Part shown: positions 24,616 to 32,393 of the stretch, piece by piece
Position numbering within the stretch: position 1 is the first letter of the stretch
How the letters are laid out: the number at the start of each line of letters is the position of its first letter
NCBI GenBank assembly: GCA_036268615.1
Contig: DATATV010000021.1
Location: 1-64,000, forward strand
Length of the DNA stretch: 64,000 bases
DNA from: DATATV01 sp036268615
Lineage (GTDB): Bacteria > Actinomycetota > Actinomycetes > Mycobacteriales > Pseudonocardiaceae
Direction: 5' to 3'
Notes under the pieces: model-generated
Seen by the model: only the letters and a program-made list of their open reading frames with translations
Databases searched by the model: none
Told to the model about the DNA's origin: nothing
Made by a program: the position numbers and the translations under genes

Positions 24616-24631
24616 AGTTAGCCTAACCTAA
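24613..24631. promoter_or_regulatory. Orphan IdeR/DtxR-like iron box
   Basis: TGAAGTTAGCCTAACCTAA matches 17 of 19 positions of the classical IdeR/DtxR box TTAGGTTAGCCTAACCTAA. It starts on the stop codon of the MFS gene. No gene starts within reach on either strand, so it has no obvious target here. Confidence 0.55.
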
Positions 24632-24671
24632 CAACGTCGCTTCGTGGTGGGAGCGGCGGTCAGTTCGGGAT

Positions 24672-24715
24672 ACGCGCGTCGGGCCCCTCAACTCGGGCAG
24701 GGGCCCGACGCGCGT
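24672..24715. terminator. Bidirectional terminator hairpin
   Basis: Perfect 17-bp arms (24672-24688 and 24699-24715) with a 10-nt loop lie midway between the convergent ends of the MFS gene and the glutamate-cysteine ligase gene. It is very GC-rich with no T-run, as is usual for actinobacterial terminators. Confidence 0.75.
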
Positions 24716-24737
24716 CCGCGTTTCGGGGTTCTCCGGG

Positions 24738-26234
24738 TCAGCCGATCGGCCACTGGTGCACCGGTTCGCCCGAGCGCATCAGTTCGATGTACCGGCGGAG
24801 CATCCCGACCAGGGCATTCTCCCGGTCCGCGCCGCGCTCCTCCAGCAGCGCCACGGTCGCCCGCTGCCAACTCGACCCGGTCTGCCGGGCCAGGCAGCGC
24901 TGCTCGATCACGCCGAGGTAGCGCTCCCGGGCCTGGGTGGACACGCCCAACTCGCGCAGGCCCTGGTGGCTGGCCGGCAACAGCTTGCGCAGCACCAGTT
25001 CGTCCGGGGTGATCTGGCCGATGCCCGGCCAGTACAGCTGGGCGCCCATGCCCGACCGCGCCCCGGCGTGCAGGTTCTGCTCGGCTGCCTCGAACGACAT
25101 TTTCGTCCACAGTGGACTGTCCTGGGTGGCCAACGCGCGCTGTGCGCCGTAGAAGAATGCCGCGTTGGCGACCATGTCCAGCACGGTCGGCCCGGCCGGC
25201 AGCACCCGGTTCTCCAGTCGCAGGTGCGGCACCCCGTCCGCGAGGTCGTAGACCGGCCGGTTCCACCGCCAGACCGTGCCGTTGTGCAGTCGAAGCTCCG
25301 CCAGGCTGGGCGCGCGGCCCTCGGCGAGCGCGTCCAACGGGTCCTCGTCGTCCATTTCGGTGAGCAAGCCGGGAAAGTAGCGCACGTTCTCGTCGAACAG
25401 GTCGAAGATGGACTCGATCCACCGCTCGCCGAACCACACCCTTGGCCGAACGCCCTGGTTGCGCAGCTCCTCCGGCCGGGTGTCGGTGGCCTGCTGGAAC
25501 AGCGGGATGCGAGTCTCGTGCCACAAACTCCGGCACAGCAGGAAGGGCGAGTTCGCGGCGAGCGCGACCTGAACGCCGGCCAGCGCCTGTGCCGCGTTCC
25601 AGTACGCGCCGAAGTCGTCCGGCGCGACCTGGAGGTGCAGCTGCATCGACGTGCACGCCGACTCCGGCGCGATGGACGAGGTGTGGATCTTCAGTCGCTC
25701 GGGTCTGCGGCCCGGCATGGCCACGCCCTCGATGTCGACCAGCATGTCCTCGCCACGGGCGGCGAAGATCTCGTCGTTGAGGGTGGCGTAGCGGCTGCCG
25801 GGGGAGAGCCACTTCGCGTCGAAGTGCTCGACGGTCAGCGTGGGCAGCATGCCGATCATCACCAGGCCGATGCCGATGTCGCCGGCCTTGGCGTCGGCCA
25901 GTTCGAGCCAGCCGCGCAGGTCGCGTTCGAGTTGCAGCGCCTGGTCGCCGAGCAGCGGTCGGGGCGGCACGTTGATTTCCAGGTTCTGCTGGCCCAGTTC
26001 GGTGGTGAAATGCGGATCGTCGATCTTTTCCAGCACCTCGGTGTTGGCCATTGCCGGTTTCAGCGTGCCGTCCACCAGGTTGAGTTCGATCTCCATCCCC
26101 ATCTGTCGCTGCGGAAAAAAGAATTTTCCTTTGTGCAACATGTCGGCCAAGGCGTCCAGGCAGCGCCGGACCTTCTGGCGATAACGGGCCCGATCGGCAC
26201 CAGAAACGGCTTGAGCTGTGCCTACCCGATCCAT
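24738..26234 (-). CDS. Glutamate-cysteine ligase family carboxylate-amine ligase
   Basis: This 498-residue enzyme belongs to the ATP-dependent glutamate-cysteine ligase fold. MGMEIELNLVDG (about residues 44-55) gives the metal-binding Glu residues, ELGQQNLEINVPP follows, and HTSSIAPESACTSMQLHLQV contains the active-site substrate residues. Members make gamma-glutamyl amides. Actinobacteria use such enzymes for gamma-glutamylcysteine in ergothioneine synthesis or for unknown amines, and no ergothioneine genes lie nearby, so the substrate is open. The start ATG 26234 has GGAGG 5 nt upstream; 15 upstream in-frame codons lack one. It is a single gene ending at a shared terminator. Confidence 0.85.
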   Translation of the reverse strand: MDRVGTAQAVSGADRARYRQKVRRCLDALADMLHKGKFFFPQRQMGMEIELNLVDGTLKPAMANTEVLEKIDDPHFTTELGQQNLEINVPPRPLLGDQALQLERDLRGWLELADAKAGDIGIGLVMIGMLPTLTVEHFDAKWLSPGSRYATLNDEIFAARGEDMLVDIEGVAMPGRRPERLKIHTSSIAPESACTSMQLHLQVAPDDFGAYWNAAQALAGVQVALAANSPFLLCRSLWHETRIPLFQQATDTRPEELRNQGVRPRVWFGERWIESIFDLFDENVRYFPGLLTEMDDEDPLDALAEGRAPSLAELRLHNGTVWRWNRPVYDLADGVPHLRLENRVLPAGPTVLDMVANAAFFYGAQRALATQDSPLWTKMSFEAAEQNLHAGARSGMGAQLYWPGIGQITPDELVLRKLLPASHQGLRELGVSTQARERYLGVIEQRCLARQTGSSWQRATVALLEERGADRENALVGMLRRYIELMRSGEPVHQWPIG

Positions 26235-26416
26235 CGCCGCCTCCGTGTCCCGAACATCCCAGCGCCGAGAATCAACCATGACATGGGCTTCCCGTGCGGG
26301 CTAGCGGCCAAACTGGTGCCGTGTGGGCATTTCGGGCTATTCGTTTCGTGTTTTACGCTCGTCCGACATAGGCCGGTCGGCTTACGCCCACGTCCGGCCG
26401 ACCCGTTCGGACGTGG

Positions 26417-26422
26417 CAGACT
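26417..26422 (+). promoter_or_regulatory. -10 box of the SpoU methyltransferase gene
   Basis: CAGACT ends 6 nt before GTG 26429, the leaderless spacing seen repeatedly in this window. It departs from TANNNT at the first base. Confidence 0.35.
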
Positions 26423-26428
26423 CCGCTC

Positions 26429-27232
26429 GTGCCGCAGGTGATCGAAATCGACAACCCCGGCGATCCGCGGGTCGACGACTTCCGCGACCTGACCGCCGCC
26501 GACCGCCGCCTGGACCGGCCGGGTGGCCGGGGCCTGGTCATCGCCGAGGGCGTGGTGGTGGTCCAGCGCCTGCTCGCCTCGCCGTTCCCGGTCCGCGCGC
26601 TGTTCGGCGTGGCCCGCCGGGTCGAGGCGCTCACCGCCGACCTGGCCGGCCTGGACGTGCCGGTGTTCGTGGCGTCCGCCGAGGTGATGGCCGAGGTGGT
26701 CGGCTTCCATCTCAACCGGGGTGTGCTCGCCGTCGCCGACCGCGCCGCGCAGCCCGATCCGGCCGTGCTGGCCGACCGGGCCCGGGTGCTCGCGGTGCTG
26801 GAGGGCGTCGGCGACCACGAGAACCTCGGCTCGATCTTCCGCAACGCGGCCGCCCTCGGCGTGGACGGCGTGCTGCTGGGACCGGGGTGTGCCGACCCGC
26901 TCTACCGACGCAGTGTCCGGGTGTCCATGGGACACGTGCTGCGGGTGCCCTTCGCCACCCTGCCCGGTTGGACCGCTGACCTGAAGATGTTGCAGGACAA
27001 GGGCTTCCATCTGCTCGCGCTGACGCCGAGGGCAGGCGCGGTGGCGCTGCGGGAGATCGAACCGGCCGGCCGGCGGTTCGCCGTGCTGCTGGGTTCGGAG
27101 GGGCCGGGGCTGACCGACGAGGCGATCGCCGCGGCCGACCAGCCGGTGTGCATCCCGATGGCCGAGGGCGTCGATTCGCTCAACGTCGCGACCGCCGCCG
27201 CGGTGGCCTTTCACGCCCTGGTCGCGGGGTGA
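26429..27232 (+). CDS. SpoU/TrmH-family RNA 2'-O-methyltransferase
   Basis: This 267-residue SPOUT enzyme methylates a ribose 2'-OH in tRNA or rRNA with SAM. The three conserved motifs are visible: motif 1 in LEGVGDHENLGSIFRNAAALG (about residues 128-148, with the catalytic NxGxxxR), motif 2 in VLLGSEGPGL (about 212-221) and motif 3 in IPMAEGVDSLNVATAAAV (about 239-256), which build the SAM-binding knot. An N-terminal RNA-binding region precedes it. The start is GTG 26429. The downstream DUF2537 gene may overlap its stop, so the two are an operon. The RNA target cannot be predicted. Confidence 0.92.
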   Translation: MPQVIEIDNPGDPRVDDFRDLTAADRRLDRPGGRGLVIAEGVVVVQRLLASPFPVRALFGVARRVEALTADLAGLDVPVFVASAEVMAEVVGFHLNRGVLAVADRAAQPDPAVLADRARVLAVLEGVGDHENLGSIFRNAAALGVDGVLLGPGCADPLYRRSVRVSMGHVLRVPFATLPGWTADLKMLQDKGFHLLALTPRAGAVALREIEPAGRRFAVLLGSEGPGLTDEAIAAADQPVCIPMAEGVDSLNVATAAAVAFHALVAG

Positions 27233-27282
27233 GTACTTTCGGCTACGGACCGGATCGGCGAGCAGAGGGAGAGGGGCCCACC

Positions 27283-27993
27283 GTGTGGCTGCACGCCAGG
27301 GACGGCCGCGCCGTACTGGCCGGTGACGCCGAGGACAACGCGGCCCCGGACAACCGCCAGGAGGTCGACCCGCACAGCCTGGCCATCGGCGCCGACCTGG
27401 CCAACGCCCTGCACGAGTGGGCCCGGGTGGCCGACGCCGTGGCCAGGGCCGCCGCCGCGCACGCCCCCGACGAGGGCGTGGACGTCACGGAGAGCGCCCA
27501 GGACGGCGGGCGGGCCGACAACGCGGCCGGCGACCTGGTGTCCCGCCGCGGCCGGCAGCTCGCCGCCCGGGTGGCCGCGGTGATGCGCACCTCGGTGAAC
27601 TACGCCGACCCGCTCACCGGCGATGTCGTCGAGGTCCCGGTGCCGCTCGTCGAGCGGGCCGAGGCCGAGCCGCACGCGTACGACGGTGACCACGAGGACG
27701 ACCCGGACCGGATCGAGCCACCGGCCGGGCCCGCCGAGCCGACCCCGTGGGCCACCGGGATCACTGTGAGTATCGTCACGTCGATCCTGATGCTGCTGGT
27801 TGTCGTCGCGCTGTCGCTCGCCCTTGGCGAGGCCAGCCGCTGGCTCGCCCTGATCGCCAACCTGGTGATCGCGGTCGGGCTGGCCCCGTCGGTCTGGCTG
27901 GCCCGCAACGCGCTGGTCTGGCGCTGGGTCGCCTACGGCGTGGTGGCCGGCATCGGCGTCGCCTGGATCGCCCTGCTGTTCACCCTCGCCTGA
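27283..27993 (+). CDS. DUF2537-type membrane protein
   Basis: This protein of 236 residues has a soluble N-terminal part with WLHARDGRAVLAG, EVDPHSLAIGADLANALHEWARVA and LVSRRGRQLAARVA, an acidic stretch, and three C-terminal hydrophobic helices (about 160-236), as in actinobacterial DUF2537 proteins, which commonly accompany an SpoU methyltransferase. No function is known. I prefer GTG 27283 because AGGGAGAGGGG lies 7 nt upstream. GTG 27229, which makes a GTGA overlap with the SpoU stop, would add 18 residues and is possible. It ends 19 bp from the convergent ABC exporter. Confidence 0.78.
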   Translation: MWLHARDGRAVLAGDAEDNAAPDNRQEVDPHSLAIGADLANALHEWARVADAVARAAAAHAPDEGVDVTESAQDGGRADNAAGDLVSRRGRQLAARVAAVMRTSVNYADPLTGDVVEVPVPLVERAEAEPHAYDGDHEDDPDRIEPPAGPAEPTPWATGITVSIVTSILMLLVVVALSLALGEASRWLALIANLVIAVGLAPSVWLARNALVWRWVAYGVVAGIGVAWIALLFTLA

Positions 27994-28012
27994 GCCGTTT
28001 CCGGCCGGCCGG

Positions 28013-29866
28013 TCAGACCAGGGAATCGACCCAGGCGCGGTGCAGGGCGGCGAACCGGCCGTCCGAGCCGATCAGCTCCGCCGGTGAGCCGTCCTCGACC
28101 ACCCGGCCGTCGTCCACCACCAGCACCCGGTCGGCGATCAGCACGGTGGACAGCCGGTGCGCGATGATCAGCGCGGTCCGCTTGGCCAGCACCGTCTCCA
28201 GCGCCGACTGCACCGCACGCTCGGTCGGCACGTCCAGACTGGACGTGGCCTCGTCGAGCACGAGCACCGCCGGATCGGCCAGGAACGCCCGGGAGAACGC
28301 GACCATCTGCCGCTGGCCCGCCGAGAGTCGGCCTCCGCGCTTGCGTACGTCGGTGTCGTAGCCCTCGGGCAGCGCGCTGATGAACTCGTCCGCGCCGACC
28401 GCCCGGGCCGCCGCCTCGATCTCCGCCCGGGTGGCCGAGGGCCGGCCCAAAGCGATGTTCTCGGCGACCGACCCGGCGAACAGGAAGTTCTCCTGGGTCA
28501 CCATCGCCACCGCGGTGCGCAGCTGCGTGTCGGTCACCTGCCGCACGTCCACCCCGTCCAGCTCGACCGAGCCGTCGGTCGGGTCGTAGAACCGGGCGAC
28601 CAGCTTGGCGATGGTCGACTTGCCCGCCCCGGTCGGCCCGACCAGGGCGACCGTCTGACCAGCCGGAACGTGCAGATCCATGGTCGGCAGCACGACCGGG
28701 GTGTCGGGTCCGTAGCGGAACTCGACCCCGGTGAACCGCAGGTCGCCGTGCGCCTCGGGCAGCGGCACCGGATCTACCGGCTCGGGCACCCCGGGCCGCT
28801 CCTCCAGCACCCCGGAGATCTTCTCCAGCGAGGCGCTGGCCGCGGTGTAGGCGTTGGTGAACATGGCCACGTCGTCCATCGGGTCGTAGAACCGGCGCAG
28901 GTACAGCGCGAACGCGGCGAGCACGCCGATGTCCAGGCCGCCGTCGGCCACCCGCCAGGCGCCGATGCCGATCACGATGGCCAGCGAGACGTTGCCGACC
29001 AGCCGGACCACCGAGGTGAACCGGGCGACCACGCTCAGCGCGTCCCGGTTGGCCTCGCGGAACCGGTCGTTGAGCGCGTCCATGATCCGTTCGTTGCGTG
29101 GCTCCCGGCGGAACGCCTGCACCGCGCGCATACCGTTCATGGTCTCCACGAACTGCACGATGATCTTGGCGATGGCCCCCCGGGTGTTCCGGTACGCCTG
29201 CTGCGACCGACGATAGAACCACCTGGTCACCAGCATCACCGGCACCAGCCCGGCGATCACGATCAGGCCAAGCGGCACGTCCAGCCAGAGCATCGCCACG
29301 CCGATGCCGATCACGGTGAACACCGCCGAGAGCAGCCCGTCCAGGCTTTCGTCCAGCAGGTCCTCGATGGCGTCGAGGTCGCTGGTCAGCCGGGAGACGA
29401 TCTTGCCCGAGGTGTAGGACTCGTGGAAGGACAGCGAGAGCGCCTGGGTGTGGTCGAACAGCCGCCGCCGCAGGTCGATCATCACGTCCTGACCGATCCG
29501 GCCGGACTGCTTGAGGAAGGCGAACCGGAACACCGCGCCGGCGATGCCGCAGCCGAGGTAGCCGATCACGCACCAGGCCAGCGGCCAGCCGTTGCCGTGC
29601 ACCGCGGCCGGGATGCCGGTGTCCAGCGCGACCGCGATCAGCACCGGACCCAGCAGGCCGAGCCCGTTCTCGCCGATCACCAGGATCAGCGCGAGCAGTG
29701 CGGCCCGCTTGTGCGGGCGGACCAGTTCGCCGAGCAGTCGGCGGGACCGGGCCTGCAACTTCAGGCCGGTGGCCCGGTCCAGCTCGGTCACGTCCTCGGC
29801 GGCGACCCCGCGCCAGGACTCCTCGTCGGGCAGACCCTCGGCGGCGGCCGGCGTCTCGACACTCAT
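28013..29866 (-). CDS. Heterodimeric ABC exporter subunit, canonical ATP site
   Basis: This 617-residue half-transporter has a six-helix export domain (about residues 45-330) and an ATPase (about 365-600). Walker A is GPTGAGKS, the signature is LSAGQ, and Walker B is VLVLDEATSSLD with the catalytic Glu; the switch His is in AHRL. It is translated with a 4-nt ATGA overlap after the partner gene, so the two form one heterodimeric ABCB-type exporter for drugs, lipids or peptides. Paired with a partner whose Walker B lacks the Glu, it supplies the hydrolysing Glu for one site only. The pair resembles mycobacterial Rv1272c/Rv1273c-type exporters. Confidence 0.92.
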   Translation of the reverse strand: MSVETPAAAEGLPDEESWRGVAAEDVTELDRATGLKLQARSRRLLGELVRPHKRAALLALILVIGENGLGLLGPVLIAVALDTGIPAAVHGNGWPLAWCVIGYLGCGIAGAVFRFAFLKQSGRIGQDVMIDLRRRLFDHTQALSLSFHESYTSGKIVSRLTSDLDAIEDLLDESLDGLLSAVFTVIGIGVAMLWLDVPLGLIVIAGLVPVMLVTRWFYRRSQQAYRNTRGAIAKIIVQFVETMNGMRAVQAFRREPRNERIMDALNDRFREANRDALSVVARFTSVVRLVGNVSLAIVIGIGAWRVADGGLDIGVLAAFALYLRRFYDPMDDVAMFTNAYTAASASLEKISGVLEERPGVPEPVDPVPLPEAHGDLRFTGVEFRYGPDTPVVLPTMDLHVPAGQTVALVGPTGAGKSTIAKLVARFYDPTDGSVELDGVDVRQVTDTQLRTAVAMVTQENFLFAGSVAENIALGRPSATRAEIEAAARAVGADEFISALPEGYDTDVRKRGGRLSAGQRQMVAFSRAFLADPAVLVLDEATSSLDVPTERAVQSALETVLAKRTALIIAHRLSTVLIADRVLVVDDGRVVEDGSPAELIGSDGRFAALHRAWVDSLV

Positions 29867-31791
29867 GCGACCACCTCCTCGGACTGTGCGGTGTCCACGT
29901 CGGCCACCGCTTCGGAATCCATTGTGGACAGAAGGCGGCGATATTCCTGGTTGTCGGCAAGCAGTTCGTGGTGCGTGCCCACCGCGGCGATCCGGCCCTC
30001 GACGAGCAGGGCGACCCGGTCGGCGAGTTGCACGGTGCTCGGCCGGTGGGCCACCACCAGCGCGGTGACGCCCCGGAACACGGTGTGCAGCGCGCGTTCC
30101 ACCTCGGCCTCGGTGTGCACGTCCAGCGCGGACAGCGGGTCGTCGAAGACCAGCAGCGGCGGCTGGTTGACCACCGCCCGGGCCAGCGCGAGCCGCTGCC
30201 GCTGGCCGCCGGACAGCGACAGGCCCTGCTCGCCGATCCGGGTGGTCAGCCCCCACGGCAGGTCGGCGACGAAGCCGGCGGCCTGGGCCACCCGCAACGC
30301 CTCCCAGACCTGCTCGTCGGTGGCCCCGCCGGAGCCCAGCGCGACGTTCTCCCGCACACTCGCCGAGAACAGCACCGGGTCCTCGAACGCGGTGGACACC
30401 ACCGTGCGCAGGTCGGCCAGGGCCAGGTCGCGCACGTCCACGCCGTCCACGGTGATCCGGCCGCCGGTGACATCGGCCAGCCGGGCGACCAGCATGGTCA
30501 GCGTGGTCTTTCCCGAACCGGTCGCGCCGACCAGGGCCACCGTCTCGCCCGGCCGCACGTCCAGGTCGACCCCGCGGAGCACCTCGGTGTCCGCGCCGCC
30601 GTAGCGGAACCGCACGCCGGACAACCGCAGGTGCCCGCGCGGCTGCTCGGGCAGCGCCACCGGGTGTTCCGGATCGGTGATGGTCACCGGGGCGTCGCGC
30701 ACCTCCCAGTACCGCTCGCAGGCAGACGCGGCCATGTTCGTCTCGGCCAGCAGCCAGCCGATCGAGTCGGTCGGCCAGCGCAGGTAGGTGGCCACGGTCA
30801 CCGCGGCGACCAGGGTGCCCACCGTCATCGTGCCGTGCGCGATGCCCAGCCCGCCGACCGCGAGCTGGACGCCGATGCCGGTCTCCGGCAGCGCGATGAT
30901 CACCGCCCAGAGCAGCGCGAGGATGTGCACCTTGCGCAGCTGGGTGCCGCGCAGCTCACGCGCCTGCGCGGCGAACTTCTTGGCCAGCTCCGGCCCCCGG
31001 CCGAACGCCTTGAGCACCCGGATGCCCAGCACCGACTCCTCGGCGGTGGTGGCCAGGTCGCCGCCCTGGTCCTGGGCGAGCCTGCTGACCACCTTGTAGC
31101 GCCGTTCGAACAGGGTGGACACCAGGACCAGCGGCGCGCTCGCACACAGCACGATCAGCCCGAGCACCGGGGACAGCACGAACAGCACGGCCAGGCCGAC
31201 CACCAGGGTGAGCGTGTTGACCAGCAGGAAGATGCCGGCGAAGGCGAGGAACCGGCGCAGTGTCGACAGGTCGGACACGGCCCGGGTGAGCAGCTGACCG
31301 GACTGCCAGCCGTCGTGGAAGGAGATCGGCAGGCGTTGTAGGTGTTGGTAGAGGTCGGCGCGCAGGCTCGCCTCGATGCTCGTGGTCGGCTTCGCGACGA
31401 GCTTGCGCCGCGCGAAGTAGGCGAACGCCTCGACGATGCCCAGCAGCAGCACCAAGCCGATCAGCAGCGGCAGCTCGCCGAGCTTGTGGTCGGCCACCGG
31501 GCCGTCCAGAATCGGTTGCAGGACAAGCGGAATCGCCAGCCCGCACAGGGTGGCCAGCAGGGTCGCGCCGAACGCGCCGAGCAGCGACCAGCGCACCGGC
31601 CGCACGTAGGGCGCGAGCCGGAGCAGCACGCGCAGCGTCGAGATCGGCTGCGCGGGCTGGGTCGGGCTCAGCTGGGCGGCTGATTTGCCTGGTACCGGGG
31701 CTGTTTCGCGGGTTGCCGGTGGTGCTGTTGGTGGGACGGTCTGTTTCGGCGGAAGATCCGGACTGTCCGGATGGCCGTCGCCAGCACTCAT
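29863..31791 (-). CDS. Heterodimeric ABC exporter subunit, degenerate ATP site
   Basis: This 642-residue half-transporter has an N-terminal Pro/Thr-rich tail (about 60 residues), six membrane helices (about 75-350) and an ATPase domain. Walker A is GATGSGKT, the signature is LSGGQ, and Walker B reads LLVFDDPLSALD, so the catalytic Glu is Asp and this site is probably slow or inactive. That is the usual asymmetry of heterodimeric exporters. The start ATG 31791 has AAGGGGG 6 nt upstream. The gene leads the operon and has a MerR-type operator about 80 bp upstream, suggesting induction by a compound or redox signal. Confidence 0.92.
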   Translation of the reverse strand: MSAGDGHPDSPDLPPKQTVPPTAPPATRETAPVPGKSAAQLSPTQPAQPISTLRVLLRLAPYVRPVRWSLLGAFGATLLATLCGLAIPLVLQPILDGPVADHKLGELPLLIGLVLLLGIVEAFAYFARRKLVAKPTTSIEASLRADLYQHLQRLPISFHDGWQSGQLLTRAVSDLSTLRRFLAFAGIFLLVNTLTLVVGLAVLFVLSPVLGLIVLCASAPLVLVSTLFERRYKVVSRLAQDQGGDLATTAEESVLGIRVLKAFGRGPELAKKFAAQARELRGTQLRKVHILALLWAVIIALPETGIGVQLAVGGLGIAHGTMTVGTLVAAVTVATYLRWPTDSIGWLLAETNMAASACERYWEVRDAPVTITDPEHPVALPEQPRGHLRLSGVRFRYGGADTEVLRGVDLDVRPGETVALVGATGSGKTTLTMLVARLADVTGGRITVDGVDVRDLALADLRTVVSTAFEDPVLFSASVRENVALGSGGATDEQVWEALRVAQAAGFVADLPWGLTTRIGEQGLSLSGGQRQRLALARAVVNQPPLLVFDDPLSALDVHTEAEVERALHTVFRGVTALVVAHRPSTVQLADRVALLVEGRIAAVGTHHELLADNQEYRRLLSTMDSEAVADVDTAQSEEVVA

Positions 31792-31872
31792 TACTACCCC
31801 CTTCGCCGCATTCGACGGTACGTCGCCGATCACCGTTCTGGCATCTGGTTTTACACCGGGTGAACAACACAC

Positions 31873-31894
31873 CCTCCAGTTAGGTGGAGGTCAA
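31873..31894 (-). promoter_or_regulatory. MerR-family operator inside a stretched promoter
   Basis: CCTCCA-N6-TGGAGG (31873-31890) is an 18-bp palindrome next to TTGACC (minus strand, 31889-31894). With a 19-bp spacer the -10 would be a weak TGTTGT at 31864-31869. An operator filling an overlong -35/-10 spacer is the MerR/SoxR pattern. It points at the ABC exporter start at 31791. Confidence 0.55.
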
Positions 31895-31993
31895 CGGTGA
31901 TTCCCCGGGCATAGCACGGGCATACCCCGGGCATTCCGCGGGCTGCTCGACGGGGGCGTGGTGCTGATCGTCGGGACGCGCGATGATGTGCGC

Positions 31994-32236
31994 ATGACCC
32001 GACCGGAGCCGGTGCGGTTCCTGCGCACCGAGGCGACGATGGCGTTTCCCGAGGGCCGGTTACTGGCGCTGCGGGACGGCAGGCTGCACGTGCTGTCCCC
32101 GGACGGCTGGTCCCGACTCGACCGCGAACGCCCGCCGGGCGCGGTCTGGCTGAGCCGGGAGTACGCCGAGGACTGGTGCGAACAACAGGGCTGGGACCTC
32201 GAACTACTGGACCTGGTCCCCGCCCAGATCGGCTGA
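31994..32236 (+). CDS. Small conserved-looking protein of unknown function
   Basis: This 80-residue soluble protein contains FLRTEATMAFPEGRLLALRDGRLHVLSPDGWSRLDRE, apparently a small beta-rich fold, then a helix with YAEDWCEQQGWDLELLDLV. I do not recognise it. The frame is good coding sequence with third-position GC bias, and it ends just before an intergenic repeat array. The start is ATG 31994; GTG 31988 two codons earlier is possible. It is divergent from the ABC exporter and convergent with sepH. Confidence 0.6.
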   Translation: MTRPEPVRFLRTEATMAFPEGRLLALRDGRLHVLSPDGWSRLDRERPPGAVWLSREYAEDWCEQQGWDLELLDLVPAQIG

Positions 32237-32252
32237 CCGACCCTACTCGGGT

Positions 32253-32366
32253 GAACGCCCCACCTGGCTGGCTGACCGCCCCACCTGGCTGAACGCCCCA
32301 CCTGGCTGGCTGAACGCCCCACCTGGCTGGCTGACCGCCCCACCTGGCTGACCGCCCCACCTGGCT
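32253..32366. repeat. Intergenic array of 17- and 21-bp tandem repeats
   Basis: Six units in order have lengths 21, 17, 21, 21, 17 and 17 bp, starting at 32253, 32274, 32291, 32312, 32333 and 32350. All share GCCCCACCTGGCT; the 21-bp form has an extra GGCT and GAAC in place of GACC. They fill the gap between two convergent genes. No spacers are present, so this is not a CRISPR array. Confidence 0.9.
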
Positions 32367-32393
32367 GACCGCCCCGCCCGGGGCGGCGGCTGA

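Noticed and set aside
28157..30604. 815-residue open frame antisense to the ABC exporter genes
   Set aside because: It is a composition shadow of the high-GC genes on the other strand: no family motifs, His/Gln/Arg-rich, no ribosome-binding site. Similar long antisense frames at 4355-6211, 14913-16445 and 48588-49928 were rejected for the same reason.
32253..32366. CRISPR array
   Set aside because: Units are 17 and 21 bp, directly adjacent, with no spacers and no cas genes in the window.
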